A DNA stretch of 50,213 nucleotides from an uncultured Collinsella sp. Its GTDB lineage: Bacteria > Actinomycetota > Coriobacteriia > Coriobacteriales > Coriobacteriaceae. Both the position numbers and the translations under genes were made by a program. The stretch covers positions 1 through 50,213 of the forward strand of contig CATYJU010000013.1 of the NCBI GenBank assembly GCA_958407995.1, read 5' to 3'. This document shows positions 8,293-16,421 of this stretch, piece by piece (the stretch's first letter is position 1; every line of letters begins with the position of its first letter). The notes below the pieces were generated by a model, which ran no database searches, was not told the DNA's origin, and saw only the letters and a program-made list of their open reading frames with translations.

Positions 8293-9465
8293 ATGCCCAG
8301 AGTTCAATCACGTCGCTCGTTTCTTCTCGGCCTAGCCTCGATCATCGGCTTATCCGCGTCACGCCCAACAAGAGTATTCGCTGCCGACTCAAACTCATCC
8401 GTCGCTTTTACATCAGACCTAGCACAAGACTACGCGCTTTCCCTGTTGCCCATCGTCGACGGATCCGCGAACTTAGAGATCGAGCGAATCGTTCCCGTAT
8501 GCCAACAAATCGGCCTTATCTGTGGCTATGAAATCAGTGTCACAAGGGAAGGAAGCCCTTACGGTTATTTAGTACTTGACGCATCATATCCCGGGCTTCT
8601 GAAGGAGATAACCCTCGGCGATACCATTCTTCCGATTTCAGCTTCTCTATCAAACGCCATTTCAACTTATTCCGGCCAACAGGCCACAAACCCAACCGTA
8701 CTAATTTCGTACAACGATATTGAATATGGAACTTTGGTGCCAGGAACTAGAGACTGTGTAACCAACTATAACAATATACGGTCTGTCCCGATTGCCACCG
8801 AAAAGGGTATAACACCTCAAAGCAATAACCCAACTTCATGGAATGCAGTCATTATCAATGAAGATGACTTGATGTTGCATTTCCAAATAGACGATTTAAA
8901 CGGAATACCGTTCCGAGGAGTCTCGGAATCATTAGTTGAAGCCCGCACTAATAAGTATGCATGCGTCGTTTCTGCCTTGTACGCTGTATCAATGCATTAC
9001 GGTCTCACCAGTTCAAACGCTAATCAATTTAATCCCGATTATTATAAAGAAATATGGAACGTCACTGGCACAACAACGTATAAGACCAATGATCAGGGCG
9101 TCGAGTACGGAAGCACGATCATCCCAGATGGAATTGTTCCGTTTAAAAGTCTTGCCGCTCAAAAGGGTAGAGCACTTAATACTCAATTTTTCGGTTATCA
9201 GCCTCAATTCGCTCAGTACAGAGCAACTATCGATCAAGGGAATATCGGCTTGTATCATATGTGGATCAACAGCCGAAACAGTGAAGGATCCGTCGAGCTA
9301 TCAGGTCATACAGTCACGGTAACTGGCTATTTTACTGGGCATAATGGAAGCTCTGGCATCGAACTGCAGTGGCTCGAAGTATTCGACGGATGGAACACTT
9401 ATCCCCGAGCGATTAACTATGCAACGCCCAATATGGTCAAATTGAACGGAACAGTCTTTTGGTAG
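8293..9465 (+). CDS. Tat-exported putative papain-like cysteine peptidase
   Basis: 390 residues. The N-terminus carries the twin-arginine motif SRRSFLLGL followed by a hydrophobic stretch and an AFA/VFA-A type cleavage region near residue 30, so export of the folded protein by Tat is expected. The C-terminal half has Cys224 in KYACVVSALYAVSMHYG, His339 in LSGHTVTVTGY and Asp365/Asn368 in VFDGWN. That is the Cys ... His ... Asp/Asn order of C39/C10-like papain-fold peptidases. The catalytic call is inference from residue order. The gene is visibly AT-richer than its neighbours, with many TTT, AAT and ATA codons, and follows a poly-C/AT-rich intergenic stretch, suggesting recent acquisition. 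The lipoprotein gene that follows starts 5 bases after its stop. Confidence 0.6.
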   Translation: MPRVQSRRSFLLGLASIIGLSASRPTRVFAADSNSSVAFTSDLAQDYALSLLPIVDGSANLEIERIVPVCQQIGLICGYEISVTREGSPYGYLVLDASYPGLLKEITLGDTILPISASLSNAISTYSGQQATNPTVLISYNDIEYGTLVPGTRDCVTNYNNIRSVPIATEKGITPQSNNPTSWNAVIINEDDLMLHFQIDDLNGIPFRGVSESLVEARTNKYACVVSALYAVSMHYGLTSSNANQFNPDYYKEIWNVTGTTTYKTNDQGVEYGSTIIPDGIVPFKSLAAQKGRALNTQFFGYQPQFAQYRATIDQGNIGLYHMWINSRNSEGSVELSGHTVTVTGYFTGHNGSSGIELQWLEVFDGWNTYPRAINYATPNMVKLNGTVFW

Positions 9466-9470
9466 ACCGG

Positions 9471-9857
9471 ATGGCACCATCAAAATGCTATGGCACCACG
9501 GCCTTTGCCCTGGTTACGATATTGGTGATTTTCGCTATGTTTGCATCCGTTTCTTCATGCACAGATAGAGCCCGCTATAGCGGAGGAGATGATTACCTTG
9601 TCTTTGGAGCCGGCAGCGTTCATTCTATTGAGGGAACGGAACTCGTAATCCAAACAGACAACAGTCCCCGCTACACCGACGCTGGAAAGCAAACCCGGAT
9701 TACATTCCCCTCATCTGGCCGAATCAAAGACAAGCTTTCCCAAATCAAAGTTGGGACAAGAGTTTCCTACTCACGCTTTGAGTCGGTAGACGCATCTGGA
9801 TCATACGAGGGAAACGATATCGAAATTGAACAGGCAAACACTATAAGGAGATGTTGA
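9471..9857 (+). CDS. Small putative lipoprotein
   Basis: 128 residues from the ATG at 9471; an overlapping TTG at 9459 in the same frame is possible. It has Lys5, a hydrophobic segment (residues 11-26) and VSSC with Cys30, compatible with a lipobox and lipid anchoring. The mature part is a short hydrophilic, beta-rich domain with no family I recognise. It starts 5 bases after the stop of the Tat-exported protein, shares its AT-rich base use and is probably co-transcribed. It could be an immunity or partner protein of the putative peptidase; that is speculation. It ends 35 bases before the convergent ligA stop. Confidence 0.55.
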   Translation: MAPSKCYGTTAFALVTILVIFAMFASVSSCTDRARYSGGDDYLVFGAGSVHSIEGTELVIQTDNSPRYTDAGKQTRITFPSSGRIKDKLSQIKVGTRVSYSRFESVDASGSYEGNDIEIEQANTIRRC

Positions 9858-9892
9858 GGAACTGAGCCTCTGCGCAGCTCCTCAACAAATCA

Positions 9893-12121
9893 TTATGCCT
9901 CCGGGACCCTACCCGTCGCCAAAATCTGTTCAAGTGCCGCCTCATCCAACACGGGCACACCCAGCTGCTCGGCCTTGGTGAGCTTGGAGCCCGCTTTGGG
10001 GCCGGCGACCAGGTAGCTCGTCTTCTTTGAAACACTGCCCGAAACCTTGGCACCGAGTACCTTGAGCGCCGCACCTGCCTCGTCGCGGGTGCGGTTGACG
10101 AGCGTGCCGGTGAGCACGAAGGTCAGACCCGCGAGCGGCTGTGCGTCGGCGAGCTCGCCCGCCACGCCAGCGTCGGCTGCGGCTTGCGCATGCGCGGCGC
10201 CCAGGTCGACCTCGAGCGACAGACCCGCCTGGCGCAGGCGTTCCAGCACGGCGAGATTCTCGGGCACGGCCAGGAACTGCTTGACGCTCGCCGCAATCTT
10301 GGGACCGATGCCCTCGCACTCGGCAATATCCTCTTCGCTCGCCAAGATAAGCTTGTCGATCGACAGGAATCGCTCGGCGATGACCTCGCCCACACTCTTG
10401 CCCACATGGCGGATGCCCAGGGCAAATAGCACGCGACCAAGCGGCTGGCTCTTGGACTTGTTGAGCTCGGCGATGATTTTCTCGGCCGTCTTGAGGCCCA
10501 CCGGGATAGGGTCGCCCTTCTTGACGCCCTTTTTGCTGTTGGAGCTGGCATAGGTACGCCCCGTGTCTAGCCCGGCGATATCGTCGACCGTGAGCTGGTA
10601 GAAGTCGGCGACGTCGTGGATCAGGCCGGCGGCGATCATCTTGTCGACGATCTCGTCACCCAGGCCGTCAACGTCCATGCAGCCGCGGCTCACCCAGTGG
10701 AGCAGACGCTCCTTGAGCTGCGCCGGGCAGTCGATGGACACGCAACGGTAGGCAACCTCGCCGTCCTCGTGGACCACGGGACTGCCGCACACGGGACAGA
10801 CCTCGGGCATGTGCCAGTCGACCGAATCGGCCGGGCGCTTGTCGAGCACCGGGCCTACGACCTCCGGGATTACGTCGCCTGCCTTGTGCACGATGATGGT
10901 GTCGCCCTCGCGCACGTTTTTGCGGCGGATCTCGTCGATGTTGTGCAGCGTGGCGCGCGCGATGGTAGAGCCGGCGACCGTCACCGGATCGAACTCGGCG
11001 ACCGGCGTGAGCACACCGGTGCGGCCCACCTGGATGCGAATTTCGCGCAGGACGGTCCGCTTTTCCTCGGGCGGGAACTTAAAGGCGATGGCCCAGCGCG
11101 GCGCGCGGGCGGTAAAGCCCAGGTCGAGCTGCTGCTGAAAGCTATCGACCTTTACGACCACGCCGTCGATGTCGTAGTCCAGGTCACCGCGGTGCTCAAG
11201 TGCCTGGGCACAGAACTCGTGGACCTCGGCCGGCGTGGCGCAGCGGGCCACGTTGGGATTGACGCTAAAGCCGGCGCTGCGCAGCCAGTCAAGGAACTCA
11301 CGCTGGCTGTGGACGTGCAGCGGATCGGTATCGGCGATGGCGTAGATAAAGGTGGCCAGATCGCGGCGCGCCGTGACCTTGGGGTCCTTTTGGCGCAGGG
11401 ATCCTGCAGCGGCGTTGCGCGGGTTGGCGAAGGGGTCGCGGCCATCGGCATCGGCTTCTTCGTTTAGACGGACAAAGCTGCCCTTGGGCATGTAGACCTC
11501 GCCACGTACTTCGATGGTGCGCTCGCGGTCGGCGCCCATGTGGACAAGCGCTGGCTCGGACAGGTGCATGGGCACATCCTTGATGGTGCGCACGTTGAGC
11601 GACACGTCCTCGCCCGTGGTGCCATCGCCACGTGTGGCCGCACGTACGAAGGTGCCGTTTTGGTAGGTAAGGGCCACGCCCAGGCCGTCGATCTTGAGCT
11701 CGCAGGTATAGGTGACGCTACCGGCGCCGAGCGCATCCTCGGTGCGTTGGAGCCACGCGTCGAGCTCGTCCAGGTCCATGGCATCGTCCATGGAATACAT
11801 GCGTGCCATGTGCGTGACCGGCGTAAACTGCTCGCTCACGTAGCCACCTACGCGCTGAGTATAGCTGTCGGGCGTCACCAGGTCGGGGTAGGTCGCCTCG
11901 ATTTCCTGCAGCTCAACGAGCATTTTGTCAAAGGCGGCGTCCGTGATCTCGGGCGCATCGAGCATGTAGTAGCGATAGGCGTGGTAATCGAGCTCGTGGC
12001 GCAACTCGGCCGCACGCGCTGCCGCCTGGGCACGGGCGTCGACCGGTGCGGTGGCATCCGCGCTCGCGGGCGTTTCGGTATCGATGTCCACGCCGTCACC
12101 AAACAGGCTCGATTGCTCCAT
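9893..12121 (-). CDS. ligA: NAD+-dependent DNA ligase LigA
   Basis: Seals nicks in duplex DNA during replication and repair, using NAD+. It is 742 residues. The adenylation motif is CELKIDGLGVALTY with Lys143 as the AMP acceptor. The OB fold includes RPADSVDW. A four-Cys zinc finger (CPVCG ... CVSIDCPAQ), helix-hairpin-helix repeats (AECEGIGPKIA) and a C-terminal BRCT domain (about 660-742) follow. It is longer than the ~670-residue norm owing to an N-terminal extension of about 30 Ala/Asp-rich residues and linkers before the BRCT. AAGGAG lies 8 bases before ATG at 12121. Confidence 0.97.
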   Translation of the reverse strand: MEQSSLFGDGVDIDTETPASADATAPVDARAQAAARAAELRHELDYHAYRYYMLDAPEITDAAFDKMLVELQEIEATYPDLVTPDSYTQRVGGYVSEQFTPVTHMARMYSMDDAMDLDELDAWLQRTEDALGAGSVTYTCELKIDGLGVALTYQNGTFVRAATRGDGTTGEDVSLNVRTIKDVPMHLSEPALVHMGADRERTIEVRGEVYMPKGSFVRLNEEADADGRDPFANPRNAAAGSLRQKDPKVTARRDLATFIYAIADTDPLHVHSQREFLDWLRSAGFSVNPNVARCATPAEVHEFCAQALEHRGDLDYDIDGVVVKVDSFQQQLDLGFTARAPRWAIAFKFPPEEKRTVLREIRIQVGRTGVLTPVAEFDPVTVAGSTIARATLHNIDEIRRKNVREGDTIIVHKAGDVIPEVVGPVLDKRPADSVDWHMPEVCPVCGSPVVHEDGEVAYRCVSIDCPAQLKERLLHWVSRGCMDVDGLGDEIVDKMIAAGLIHDVADFYQLTVDDIAGLDTGRTYASSNSKKGVKKGDPIPVGLKTAEKIIAELNKSKSQPLGRVLFALGIRHVGKSVGEVIAERFLSIDKLILASEEDIAECEGIGPKIAASVKQFLAVPENLAVLERLRQAGLSLEVDLGAAHAQAAADAGVAGELADAQPLAGLTFVLTGTLVNRTRDEAGAALKVLGAKVSGSVSKKTSYLVAGPKAGSKLTKAEQLGVPVLDEAALEQILATGRVPEA

Positions 12122-12229
12122 AGCGGCACTCCTTCGCTCGATTTCAAACGGATACTAGAGTACCACCGGTCGCAATGAGGCCGAATAGCGGTCTCGAACC
12201 GCACCGAATCGGCAGCCGCCAGACTGGAG

Positions 12230-12432
12230 TGGACAGTTAGTTCAGATACGTATAAATCCTAGAGCTGAATCAGGCACGAACACCCCTGTTTCAACTAATT
12301 TGGGCTCCTCGAGACCATGTAAACGTCCCGCTCTCCCTTCCAAACACCCATTCGAGCCCCATCCCAATCAAAAATTGCTCAAAACGCATCCCAAGCTGCC
12401 CCAGATTTATACGTATCTGAACTAACTGTCCA
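12230..12432. repeat. 203-bp element with 29-bp perfect terminal inverted repeats
   Basis: The 29 bases at 12230-12258 (starting TGGACAGTTAGTTCAGATAC) are the exact reverse complement of 12404-12432. The 145-bp interior has no convincing coding frame, and no clear target duplication is seen at the ends. It occupies most of the 450-bp gap between ligA and the HtrA-like gene. It could be a MITE-like non-autonomous element, or it could form a long-range RNA stem. The rest of this gap holds the ligA upstream region and a terminator. Confidence 0.75.
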
Positions 12433-12499
12433 GACCATTCCGGACCAGGCCTCTTGTCAGCCCCAAGCGATCCGTTTTCCTCCGTCCCCAACGGATCAA

Positions 12500-12543
12500 T
12501 AAGAAAAGAGGGGCTGTCCCACACTTGGCGGGACAGCCCCTCT
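12500..12543 (-). terminator. Intrinsic terminator of the HtrA-like gene
   Basis: A perfect 14-bp stem (12507-12520 with 12530-12543, core GGGGCTGTCCC) with a 9-nt loop is followed on the minus strand by TTTTCTT. It sits 27 bases after the stop of the HtrA-like gene. The GGGACAG core also recalls REP-type sequences. Confidence 0.8.
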
Positions 12544-12569
12544 GGCTTCGGCATATGCGAAACGGCTCG

Positions 12570-14030
12570 CTAGTAGCCCTGGCCGTAGCCCTGGCCCTGA
12601 CCCTGCTGGCCCAGCAGCTCCTCCAGGTACTGGCGCAGCTGCTCGTCGGTAATACCGCCGTTGCCGGTGTCGGTCGAGCTGTCGTCCTGCTGCTGGTTCT
12701 GCAACTCCTCATCGGAGCCCAGCTCGACCGTGACCTTCTTCTCGTCCTTGCCGCGCATAAGCGTGATCTCGACCTTCTCGCCCACCTCGTGGCTGCGCAG
12801 TGCGATGATCAGGCCATCGGCGCTCGTGATCTCGTCGTCGCCCAGCTTGGTGATGACGTCGCCCTCCTGAATTCCGGCCTTAGCAGCAGGACCATCCTCA
12901 ACGACGCTCGCCACATACGCGCCGCTATCGGTGCTCAGCTTGTTGGTGCGGGCGTTAAGCGCATTGACGCTCGAAAGTGTGGCGCCCAGATACGGATGAA
13001 CCGGCGTCTTGCCGCCGATGATCTGGTCGGCAATGTTCTTGGCGTAGTTAACGGGAATAGCAAAGCCCACGCCCGAGCTGGAGCCCGAATAGCTCTCGAT
13101 GAGCGAGTTGATGCCCACCAGCTCACCATTGTCGTTAACGAGCGCGCCACCCGAGTTGCCCGGGTTGATGGCGGCATCGGTCTGGATCATGTTGGCATAG
13201 ATAGTGTTACCGTTGGTAGAGCTCATGGCCGTGGAGCGATACAGTGCCGACACAATGCCCGTGGAGACAGACTGCTCGTTGCCGAACGGCGAGCCGATGG
13301 CCATGACCCACTCGCCCACGTTGAGCTTGGAGGAATCACCGATCTCGATCGGCGTGAGCTTGGAGGCGTCGGCATCCTTGAGCTTGATGACGGCCAGGTC
13401 GCTCGAGGCGTCGTTGCCCACGAACTCGGCCTCGTAGGTGGTGCCGTCGTCCATGGTCACCACGTACTGGTCGTAGCCGTCGACCACGTGGTTGTTGGTG
13501 AGGATGTGGCCCTCGGTATCGAGCACCACGCCCGAGCCGACGCTGCCCGAGCTGTCCGACTCGTCGGCAGACTGCGAAAGCGAGCCATTCTGGCTACCGC
13601 TCGAAGTGGCGGTAATGGAAACCACGGAGGGCAGGGCCTTAGCAGAAACGGCCTCGGCCAGCGTGGTATCCTCGGAGTCAATGGTGATCTTTTGCGTCGA
13701 CGAACCCGAAGCACCCGCCGTCACGGCATTCTTGCCGCCACCGATATCGAGCGTGCCGCTCATAATGAGCGCAATGACCAGCAGGGCTCCGCAGGCACAG
13801 CCGGCAAGCGCCGTAATAAAGATCGGCAGCTTTTTGGTCTTGGTCTTGACCACCGTGTGCTTGTTCACGACCTGCTGGCCACCCAGCGGCTTGCCGGTCT
13901 GCGTGTCGTAGGCCTGCACGTAGGGAATGTTGCTGTCGGCAGGCGTCGACTCCACCTGCACGCGCGGCTGCTGCTGGGTCTCGCCGGCGTTGCCCGCATC
14001 CTGGGGACGCTGGGAATCGTACTCGCTCAT
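12570..14030 (-). CDS. HtrA/DegP-like membrane-anchored serine protease
   Basis: 486 residues for envelope protein quality control. Residues 1-67 are cytoplasmic and Gln/Pro-rich. One membrane segment (about 68-92) is followed by a trypsin-like domain with the triad His181 (LTNNHVVDG), Asp211 (SSDLAVIKL) and Ser293 (NPGNSGGAL). One PDZ domain (about 375-460) is followed by an Asp/Gln-rich tail ending in a Gly-Tyr-Gln repeat. The ATG at 14030 has AAAGGAT 8 bases upstream; the longer frame to 14069 lacks a site. A 9-bp GC-rich hairpin lies in the leader. Single-gene unit with its own terminator. Confidence 0.93.
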   Translation of the reverse strand: MSEYDSQRPQDAGNAGETQQQPRVQVESTPADSNIPYVQAYDTQTGKPLGGQQVVNKHTVVKTKTKKLPIFITALAGCACGALLVIALIMSGTLDIGGGKNAVTAGASGSSTQKITIDSEDTTLAEAVSAKALPSVVSITATSSGSQNGSLSQSADESDSSGSVGSGVVLDTEGHILTNNHVVDGYDQYVVTMDDGTTYEAEFVGNDASSDLAVIKLKDADASKLTPIEIGDSSKLNVGEWVMAIGSPFGNEQSVSTGIVSALYRSTAMSSTNGNTIYANMIQTDAAINPGNSGGALVNDNGELVGINSLIESYSGSSSGVGFAIPVNYAKNIADQIIGGKTPVHPYLGATLSSVNALNARTNKLSTDSGAYVASVVEDGPAAKAGIQEGDVITKLGDDEITSADGLIIALRSHEVGEKVEITLMRGKDEKKVTVELGSDEELQNQQQDDSSTDTGNGGITDEQLRQYLEELLGQQGQGQGYGQGY

Positions 14031-14059
14031 AGCTGCGATCCTTTCGTCAAATAACCAAA

Positions 14060-14083
14060 GGCCCGCCAAACATGTGGCGGGCC
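14060..14083 (-). promoter_or_regulatory. Hairpin in the leader of the HtrA-like gene
   Basis: GGCCCGCCA (14060-14068) pairs with TGGCGGGCC (14075-14083) across a 6-nt loop, followed on the minus strand by TTTGGTTATTT and, 30 bases on, the start codon. It could be a weak terminator limiting read-through or an attenuator; the sequence alone does not decide. Confidence 0.4.
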
Positions 14084-14199
14084 ATCATTGTTCACGTTGA
14101 GTTGTACCCCAATATGCGGGCGAACGTGTATGAGAACGCAATCTTTTAGGAAGGCTTAAGTTCTGCTGCAGACCCGAAAGGACCCGGCCTACGGCAAAA

Positions 14200-14232
14200 C
14201 CACCACAAAGGTGCCTGTCCCCTTTGTGGTGG
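14200..14232 (-). terminator. Hairpin terminator with REP-like core after the GlnR-like gene
   Basis: CCACCACAAAGG (14200-14211) pairs perfectly with CCTTTGTGGTGG (14221-14232) over a 9-nt loop, followed on the minus strand by TTTTG. It begins 5 bases after the regulator's stop. On the minus strand the stem and loop contain GGGGACAGGCACC, a core common in REP-family palindromes, so this may be a REP recruited as terminator. Confidence 0.65.
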
Positions 14233-14236
14233 AAAT

Positions 14237-14899
14237 CTAGTCCTTAAACAGATAGCCCACGCCGCGGACGGTGGTGATATGTGCCGCGATCTGCGGGCCC
14301 ACCTTGGAGCGGATGCGTCGGATGTGCACGTCGACGGTGCGCGTGCCGCCGCAGTACTCAAAGCCCCACACGCGGTGCAGCAGCACCTCGCGGCTGTAGG
14401 CACGGTTGGGGTGCGTCGCCAAAAAGCTCAGCAGCGAGTACTCCATCAGCGTCAGGTCGATGGGCTCGTTATCGAGCGTCACCTGGTAGGTAGCCAGGTT
14501 GATCTCGAGGTTATCGATGTTGAGCACATCGTCGGCGGCAACGGTCTCCTCCTCGCCCATCAGGCGCTGCGCGCGAGCCTTGAGCTCGTTTGGCGTCGCC
14601 GTGGGGCACACAAAGTCGGCATGCGCGTGATTCGGCAGGCGCAGGGTACCGAGCGCCTCATCGTCGACGATCACCAACATGGGGACACCGCCGCGATCGT
14701 CAAGCCACTTGGCAATCTGATCGATGCGGTCGCTGCGGATGCCGTCGGAGTCGAGGATCAGCAGGTCAAAGTCGTGCGCCGCAGTCGGCGAATCGGGGGT
14801 TGCCAGGCTCACCTCGACACCCAGGGTGGTCGTCAAGCTGCGGGCAAACTCGTGGAAGCGCGTCGTGCGCGCCATGAACAGGGCACTCTTATCGGACAT
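14237..14899 (-). CDS. glnR: GlnR-like orphan OmpR-family response regulator
   Basis: 220 residues. A divergent receiver domain (DLLILDSDG near residue 55) precedes a C-terminal winged helix. That helix contains DLTLMEYSLLSFLATHP and VWGFEYCGGTRTVDVHIRR, closely matching the actinobacterial GlnR consensus VWGYDYFGGTRTVDVHVRR. In actinobacteria GlnR controls nitrogen assimilation and acts without a partner kinase; none is present here. The start at 14899 is set by GGAGG 5 bases upstream. It lies 50 bases downstream of the glutamine synthetase homologue in the same direction, probably one operon. A GlnR-type site precedes that operon. Confidence 0.85.
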   Translation of the reverse strand: MSDKSALFMARTTRFHEFARSLTTTLGVEVSLATPDSPTAAHDFDLLILDSDGIRSDRIDQIAKWLDDRGGVPMLVIVDDEALGTLRLPNHAHADFVCPTATPNELKARAQRLMGEEETVAADDVLNIDNLEINLATYQVTLDNEPIDLTLMEYSLLSFLATHPNRAYSREVLLHRVWGFEYCGGTRTVDVHIRRIRSKVGPQIAAHITTVRGVGYLFKD

Positions 14900-14949
14900 A
14901 TCGGCCTCCAAAGAAATGAGCTCAATCGTACTGAAACAAGCCAGCGCGA

Positions 14950-16287
14950 TTAGGAGTTCGCCAGGTAGTGCTTGATCTCCCACTCGGTGATCGTAGACTC
15001 AAACTTATGCCACTCGTCGCGCTTCTTTTTGAGGAAGAAGCTGTGGATGTGCTCGCCGAGGGCATCCTTCATAAACTGCGAGTCCTCAAACACGTCGAGC
15101 GCCTCTTTGAGCGAGCGCGGCAGCGGCGCGTAGCCGGCCTCGACCATCTGACGGTCGGTAAGCTTGAGCGTCTCGGCCGTGGCCTCGGGCGGGAGTTCCA
15201 GCTTGCGCTCGATGCCGTCCAGACCAGCCGCCAGCGTGACGGCGTTGACCAGGTACGGGTTGGCCATGGGGTCGGGGCTACGAAGCTCGATGCGCGTGGA
15301 CAGCTGCTTGCCGGGCTTGTAGACCGGGATGCGGACCATGCTCGCGCGGTTGCGCAGGCCCCACGTGGCGTACTGTGGCACGGAGTCGCCGCCCGTGGTG
15401 ATGCGTTTGTACGAGTTGACCGTGGGGTTGGTGATAGCGCTGATCTCGCGGGCATGCGCCAGGATGCCGGCCATATAGTGCTTGGCGATATCGGAGAGAT
15501 GGTACTTCTCGTCGTCCTCGCCCCAAAAGACGTTGTTGCCGTCGTGGTCGAACAGCGACTGGCACAGGAACATAGCGCTGCCGTCCTCGCCAGCCAACGG
15601 CTTGGGCATAAAGGAGGCGTGGCAACCGCTCTCGTAGGCCTGCTGCTTAATGATGAGTTTGGCCGTGGTGATGGCGTCGGACATGCTCAGGGCCTCGGCG
15701 TGGCGCAGGCTCATGCCGTGCTGCGAGCGGCCGGCGGCATGGAAGGTGTACTCCACGGGCACGGACATCTTCTCGAGCGTGAGAACCGTGTTGCGGCGCA
15801 GGTCGCGGGCGGCATCACTCACCGAAAGATCGAAGTAGCCCACGTTGTCGAGCGGCTCGGGGGTGTGCTCGTCGGGGAAGTAGTAATACTCCAGCTCGGC
15901 GCCCACGTTGAGCAGATAGCCGGCCTTCTCGGCCTTGCGGAACATGCGGCGCAGGGCATCGCGCGGGTCGCCGGCGAACGGTTTGCGATCGGGAGTGCAC
16001 ACATCGCAGAACACGCGGGCGACGCCGTTGTGGCTCGGGCGCCACGGCAAAATCTGGAAGGTCGAGGCATCGGGGAACGCCAGCATGTCGGCTTCCTCGG
16101 GCGTGGCAAAGCCCTCGATAGCGGAGCCGTCAAAGCCAATACCCTCCTCAAAAGCGACCTCGAGGTCCTCGGGGCTAATGGCAAAGTTCTTGAGGCGGCC
16201 GAGAATGTCGACAAACCACAGACGCACAAAGCGGATATCACGCTGCTCTACGGAGCGGAGTACGTAATCGATGTTCTGCTGGTTCAT
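14950..16287 (-). CDS. Type I glutamine synthetase homologue with altered active site
   Basis: 445 residues, full length and colinear with GSI: the beta-grasp part with FDGSAIEGF, then GAELEYYYF (metal-binding Glu pair kept), MPKPL, NPTVNSYKR, RNRASMVRIP and RIELRSPDPMANPYL. Other expected catalytic residues are changed. The family motif HHEVAPGQHEI is FHAAGRSQHGM, so both metal-binding Glu residues are Ala and Gly. GSGMH is GSAMF, losing a metal His. The flap motif PGYEAP is TGGDSVP. These changes should impair normal ATP-dependent glutamine synthesis. It could be a nitrogen-sensing pseudoenzyme or have another substrate. It precedes the glnR-like gene in one transcription unit. No second glnA is in the window. 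Confidence 0.85.
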   Translation of the reverse strand: MNQQNIDYVLRSVEQRDIRFVRLWFVDILGRLKNFAISPEDLEVAFEEGIGFDGSAIEGFATPEEADMLAFPDASTFQILPWRPSHNGVARVFCDVCTPDRKPFAGDPRDALRRMFRKAEKAGYLLNVGAELEYYYFPDEHTPEPLDNVGYFDLSVSDAARDLRRNTVLTLEKMSVPVEYTFHAAGRSQHGMSLRHAEALSMSDAITTAKLIIKQQAYESGCHASFMPKPLAGEDGSAMFLCQSLFDHDGNNVFWGEDDEKYHLSDIAKHYMAGILAHAREISAITNPTVNSYKRITTGGDSVPQYATWGLRNRASMVRIPVYKPGKQLSTRIELRSPDPMANPYLVNAVTLAAGLDGIERKLELPPEATAETLKLTDRQMVEAGYAPLPRSLKEALDVFEDSQFMKDALGEHIHSFFLKKKRDEWHKFESTITEWEIKHYLANS

Positions 16288-16352
16288 GTCGCTCCCCTTT
16301 CTTTCGGGCGGGTTTCGACTGGTCTATATCGCAGATACTATCGCAGAAAAAT

Positions 16353-16368
16353 GTTTCCGCAGGGTTAA
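16353..16368 (-). promoter_or_regulatory. Candidate GlnR binding site
   Basis: On the minus strand TTAAC-CCTGCG-GAAAC matches the actinobacterial GlnR half-site pair gTnAc-N6-GaAAc except for the first base. It lies about 65 bases upstream of the GS-like start codon. Only one pair is obvious, whereas well-studied promoters usually carry two, so this is tentative. Confidence 0.4.
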
Positions 16369-16421
16369 AGCGTATCAAGCGCTCAAAAAACGTGCGCGAA
16401 CAGGCCGTCACGAACGAATGG

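Noticed and set aside
12291..12554. 87-codon minus-strand frame in the ligA-htrA gap
   Set aside because: It runs across the inverted repeat and the terminator, has no ribosome-binding site support and no recognisable domain.
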